A DNA stretch of 64,000 bases from NCBI GenBank assembly GCA_937625935.1, contig OW569391.1:310001-374000 (forward strand), in the 5' to 3' direction. Source of the stretch: Tetramitus jugosus (lineage: Eukaryota; Heterolobosea; Eutetramitea; Acrasida; Vahlkampfiidae). Made by a program: the position numbers and the translations under genes. Each line of letters begins with the position of its first letter. Within the stretch, counting starts at the first letter, position 1. Shown piece after piece: positions 63,561 to 64,000 of this stretch. Below the pieces are notes generated by a model, which was not told the DNA's origin, ran no database searches, and saw nothing but the letters and a program-made list of their open reading frames with translations.

Positions 63561-64000
63561 ATGACTACAGCTGACTCACAAACAGTGAATGGAATTGTAA
63601 CGTTTGTGACGCCAACAGGAAGCATTGAGTACAGCGCACCAGCGGGTAATATCAGTATTGTTCTTAAGAATACAGCTCTAACCAGAAGAATTGATTCAAT
63701 GATGGAGATTATCTGTTGAGATTGGGGCCTACTATTGGTTCAATGGTTGAGAGAATGAGAATTGCTTCCAGTGATGGCTCTGTTACACTATCTTCCCTTA
63801 CTGCCAACAACGCGCTCGTCACTAATTCAAGCAAAAAACGTGTGTCCAGTGCAACAACAGATGTCCAGAATGGTTACCTCAGCACAACGACATCCAATTT
63901 TCAGGTTCAGTTAGACGGAAAAGTTGGTAAAACTGGCAATCAAACAATGGATGGTCCATTAACTATCACTTGGACTGCACTTACAGGCAGTGTTGAGTTG
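63561..64000 (+). pseudogene. Tail-fibre-like repeat protein fragment, frameshifted, running off the window
   Basis: A plus-strand frame from 63561 (SQTVNGIVTFVTPTGSIEY, NISIVLKNT) stops at 63719. Another frame, open from about 63701 to the window end, continues the same kind of sequence (DGDYLLRLGPTIGS, MRIASSDGSVTLSSL, NNALVTNSSKKRVSSATTDV, LDGKVGKTGNQTMDGPLTI). The motifs (ASDGSVTLS, ALVTNSSKKRVSS, Q-LDGKV, MDGPLTI) resemble repeats of phage or large-virus tail-fibre and collagen-like structural proteins. The match is from memory of motif style. The gene continues beyond 64000. Confidence 0.5.

Overview
The window is nuclear DNA of a single-celled eukaryote, most likely a heterolobosean amoeboflagellate such as Naegleria (inferred from the sequence alone, species not determined). 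The evidence is AT-rich intergenic DNA, compact genes on both strands, mostly 58-75 nt introns with GTATGT/GTAAGT donors, long polyN/polyQ/polyH tracts, an intraflagellar-transport gene, condensin, spliceosome and spindle-checkpoint genes, and two nuclear-type tRNAs. No bacterial operons, insertion sequences or CRISPR arrays were seen.

Positions 1-45 kb are mostly conserved housekeeping genes: an OCRL-type inositol 5-phosphatase, mitochondrial ribosomal protein uL4m, a three-RRM CELF-like RNA-binding protein, an HD-domain protein, SMC2, a SYF2 splicing factor with an extra N-terminal SFM motif, a Dpy-30 protein, an RFWD3-like RING/WD40 ligase, a membrane nucleotidyl cyclase homologue, tRNA-Ile, very-long-chain 3-ketoacyl-CoA reductase, a Mad3/BubR1-like checkpoint protein, a short F-box-like gene, methylmalonate-semialdehyde dehydrogenase, a triple cytochrome b5 protein, TFIIH p52/TFB2, IFT140, PRP31, an R2R3 Myb protein and tRNA-Gly. 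A 5'-truncated non-LTR retrotransposon with a poly(A) tail and a perfect 12-bp target-site duplication lies about 43-54 bp upstream of the tRNA-Ile gene.

Positions 45.4-50 kb hold the most striking gene: six ankyrin repeats, a long helical region, a degenerate protein kinase domain and a HECT E3 ligase domain in one polypeptide. Five of the ankyrin repeats are 96-nt exons encoding 32 residues, one short of the canonical 33. Each inter-repeat intron is about twice (once, three times) the normal length, and each contains a 3-nt candidate microexon (AAT, GCA or GAT) between AG and GTAAGT/GTATGT. Including it restores the 33-residue period with Asn/Asp at the expected position in most repeats.

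Positions 50-53 kb carry an RRM-like and a TPR-like protein. Positions 53.1-61.2 kb are a cluster of six related genes I cannot assign to a known family. They share a domain of roughly 100 residues with a W-x-G/D-R-V core, an acidic/serine linker, basic clusters and usually a C-terminal coiled coil. The cluster shows duplicated upstream regions, GC-rich CCGCGG islands, a 20-bp hairpin, an inverted near-identical 3' end shared by two members, and two damaged members. Positions 61.4-64 kb look like a graveyard of fragments: serine acetyltransferase, cysteine synthase, alpha-2-macroglobulin-like and tail-fibre-like sequence, each truncated or frameshifted.
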